This document shows positions 62,854 to 64,000 of a stretch of 64,000 nucleotides of DNA, piece by piece. Position 1 is the first letter of the stretch, and every line of letters begins with the position of its first letter. This DNA comes from Renibacterium salmoninarum ATCC 33209 (GTDB lineage: Bacteria > Actinomycetota > Actinomycetes > Actinomycetales > Micrococcaceae): contig NC_010168.1 of the NCBI RefSeq assembly GCF_000018885.1, positions 1,550,001-1,614,000 of the forward strand, read 5' to 3'. Under the pieces are notes generated by a model that saw only the letters and a list, made by a program, of their open reading frames with translations, did not search any database and was not told where the DNA came from. A program made the position numbers and the translations under genes.

Positions 62854-63635
62854 CTAGGCAGAACCGTCCAAATCAAGCCCAGCGCCAGTAAATTGCGAAA
62901 AGTACGAGCCGGGAGTTTGCCCGGTGACTTTTCTGAACGCGGCAATAAAAGCGCTCGTCGAGGAGTAACCAACTCGCGCGGACGCCTGGCTTACCGAGCT
63001 GCCTTCAGCTAAGTGCGCCAAGGCTGCTCGGAGCCGCAAGGCGGTGCGCCATTGGCCAAAGCCCATTCCGGTCTCGAGGTGGAAAACTCGCGAAAGCGTG
63101 CGACTACTCGAGCCAACCGAACGCCCCCAAGTGGCCAGATCACGCTGATCCGAAGGATCCGCCAGCAGCGCCTTCGCCAGGTTTTGGCGCGCTGATCTGC
63201 CGGCATTGGCAAGTCAATCGAGAGGGTTTTCACCGGTTGTAGTAAATCCGGTATCAGAGCTTCAGCACGACGGCGCTGCCCCACGTTCAGATCAGAACAC
63301 AAGTGGTCAATCAGCTCGCGCAGCAGGGTGGAGACGCTCACCACAGTTGGTTCATGCCAATCTCCCAAACCACCCCGCGCCTCTAGATAGATTCCTTGCA
63401 TAGTGCCAGTTCGAATCGACGTCGTGGTGTGCCAGACTCCCGCAGGAATCCACAGAGCCAGGCTCGGCGGCAGCATCCAGTGCTTGTCGGCGACAGAAAC
63501 CATCAAGACGCCCTCGCGCACCCAAGCAAGCTGTGCAACCTCGTGCACATGCTCGTCGAACCGATCCCCCGCGGCTAAGTCGAAAGCTTCGAGCGCAATA
63601 GCCGTTTGGCTGTTACTCAACTTGTTACCCGGCAT
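62854..63635 (-). pseudogene. AraC-family regulator, frameshifted
   Basis: The N-terminal cupin part (DEHVHEVAQLAWVREGVLMV, then LWIPAGVWHTT) is in the frame from 63635. After PMPADQRAK the frame is lost at an AAAA run (TTTT 63182-63185 on the + strand). The DNA-binding part, NLAKALLADPSDQRDLATWG through FGQWRTALRLRAALAHLAEG and VGYSSTSAFIAAFRKVTGQT, is in another frame ending at 62854. One extra A restores about 260 residues. The start overlaps the stop of the membrane-protein gene (TGATG). Confidence 0.82.
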
Positions 63636-64000
63636 CAGGCCCGGCGTCGTCGTGCGAATGCTCTGGCTTTTTCGCTTGATAGTGCCAAGACCAGCAGAAT
63701 CTGCAGCGCGATGGTAAGCAAATTGGTGTTGAGTAGATCCGCACTCAGGGTAAGTTTTGATCCTTCTTGCGCGGCGGTTGCTACCGCGACGATAGTGCTC
63801 AGCGCAGTAACAGACATCAGCATGATCCGCGCCCAGTTCTGGCCAGACCAGACAAAATAGGCCAGCACTAATTGCAAGGCTGCGATGACCCCGAGGACAA
63901 CTATCACCACGGTGGAAATGCTCTGGACAATCTGCGCCAGTTCCACCGGGTCGCCAATTTCGGTTTTCAGAATCTCAGTCGTGAGATCAACCTGTTTGAA
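63635..64000 (-). CDS. Membrane protein, partial (5' end outside window)
   Basis: The frame is open to the right edge of the window, reading FKQVDLTTEILKTEIGDPVE before ELAQIVQSISTVV. At least three hydrophobic helices are visible (VVIVVLGVIAALQLVLAYFV, IMLMSVTALSTIVAVATAA and LLTIALQILLVLAL), with a basic C-terminal tail. A start at the GTG near 63946 is possible but the open upstream frame suggests a longer protein. I do not recognise the family. It overlaps the AraC gene start (TGATG). Confidence 0.6.
   Translation of the reverse strand, partial: FKQVDLTTEILKTEIGDPVELAQIVQSISTVVIVVLGVIAALQLVLAYFVWSGQNWARIMLMSVTALSTIVAVATAAQEGSKLTLSADLLNTNLLTIALQILLVLALSSEKARAFARRRRA

Noticed and set aside
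1..64000. CRISPR arrays, prophage genes, conjugation genes, toxin-antitoxin pairs, rRNA genes
   Set aside because: No regularly spaced repeats, phage structural or integrase genes other than the IS transposases, relaxases, toxin families or rRNA sequence were seen.

Overview
The window reads as a chromosomal segment of a mid-GC actinobacterium of the Micrococcaceae. The gene order leuC-leuD-murA-plsC-gpsA with a divergent IclR regulator, a DUF3515 lipoprotein and thiL is an actinobacterial core block. The Arthrobacter-like catabolic repertoire, the two near-identical 1346-bp IS3-family elements (I think IS994-like) and the very high share of broken genes point to Renibacterium salmoninarum or a close relative. 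That species call is an inference from recall; no database was consulted.

Layout. 1-8.3 kb: core block (thiL partial, DUF3515, gpsA, plsC, murA, frameshifted leuD, leuC, ndgR), then a frameshifted DUF805 gene and a reductase-fold protein. 8.3-9.2 kb: DUF1697 gene, a bidirectional terminator, tRNA-Glu(CTC) and tRNA-Gln(CTG). 9.3-11.2 kb: IS copy 1 between two truncated genes, one of them a class E-like sortase. 11.2-12.7 kb: a PASTA pseudokinase. 12.7-17.7 kb: a beta-alanine/GABA-type module (Lrp regulator, class III aminotransferase, mmsA paralogue, divergent PucR regulator). 17.7-20.6 kb: a 49-aa zinc-ribbon-like protein, a CGNR protein, two damaged SDR genes and an unknown protein. 20.8-32.5 kb: a hydroxyproline catabolic operon (DapA-type deaminase, epimerase, three-subunit D-hydroxyproline dehydrogenase, ketoglutarate semialdehyde dehydrogenase, GntR regulator) followed by two proline-directed peptidases and preceded by a divergent GMC oxidoreductase. 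Four of these genes carry in-frame stops. 32.9-37.8 kb: an intact, translationally coupled four-gene operon (flavoprotein, GNAT, MFS exporter, argininosuccinate-lyase-like enzyme) that I cannot assign to a known pathway. 37.8-45 kb: an interrupted aromatic hydroxylase with its IclR regulator, then several small regulator/enzyme pairs. 45-49.7 kb: IS copy 2 between a truncated ABC1 kinase and the N-terminal half of an indigoidine-synthetase-like NRPS. 49.8-53.3 kb: a maleate-isomerase-like gene, a doubly frameshifted dehydrogenase, a TetR regulator and a frameshifted VOC protein. 53.3-61.2 kb: a valine/branched-chain acyl-CoA degradation cluster. 61.3-64 kb: an interrupted sugar transporter, a frameshifted AraC regulator and a partial membrane protein.

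The dominant theme is genome decay. About twenty genes are interrupted by single-base frameshifts, in-frame stops of all three types, internal deletion or IS-linked truncation, and they lie beside intact neighbours in otherwise well-ordered operons. Losses concentrate in catabolism and secondary metabolism, with leuD a notable exception in core biosynthesis. The regions most worth following are the collagen/hydroxyproline locus, the intact orphan four-gene operon, and the IS-bounded breakpoints.
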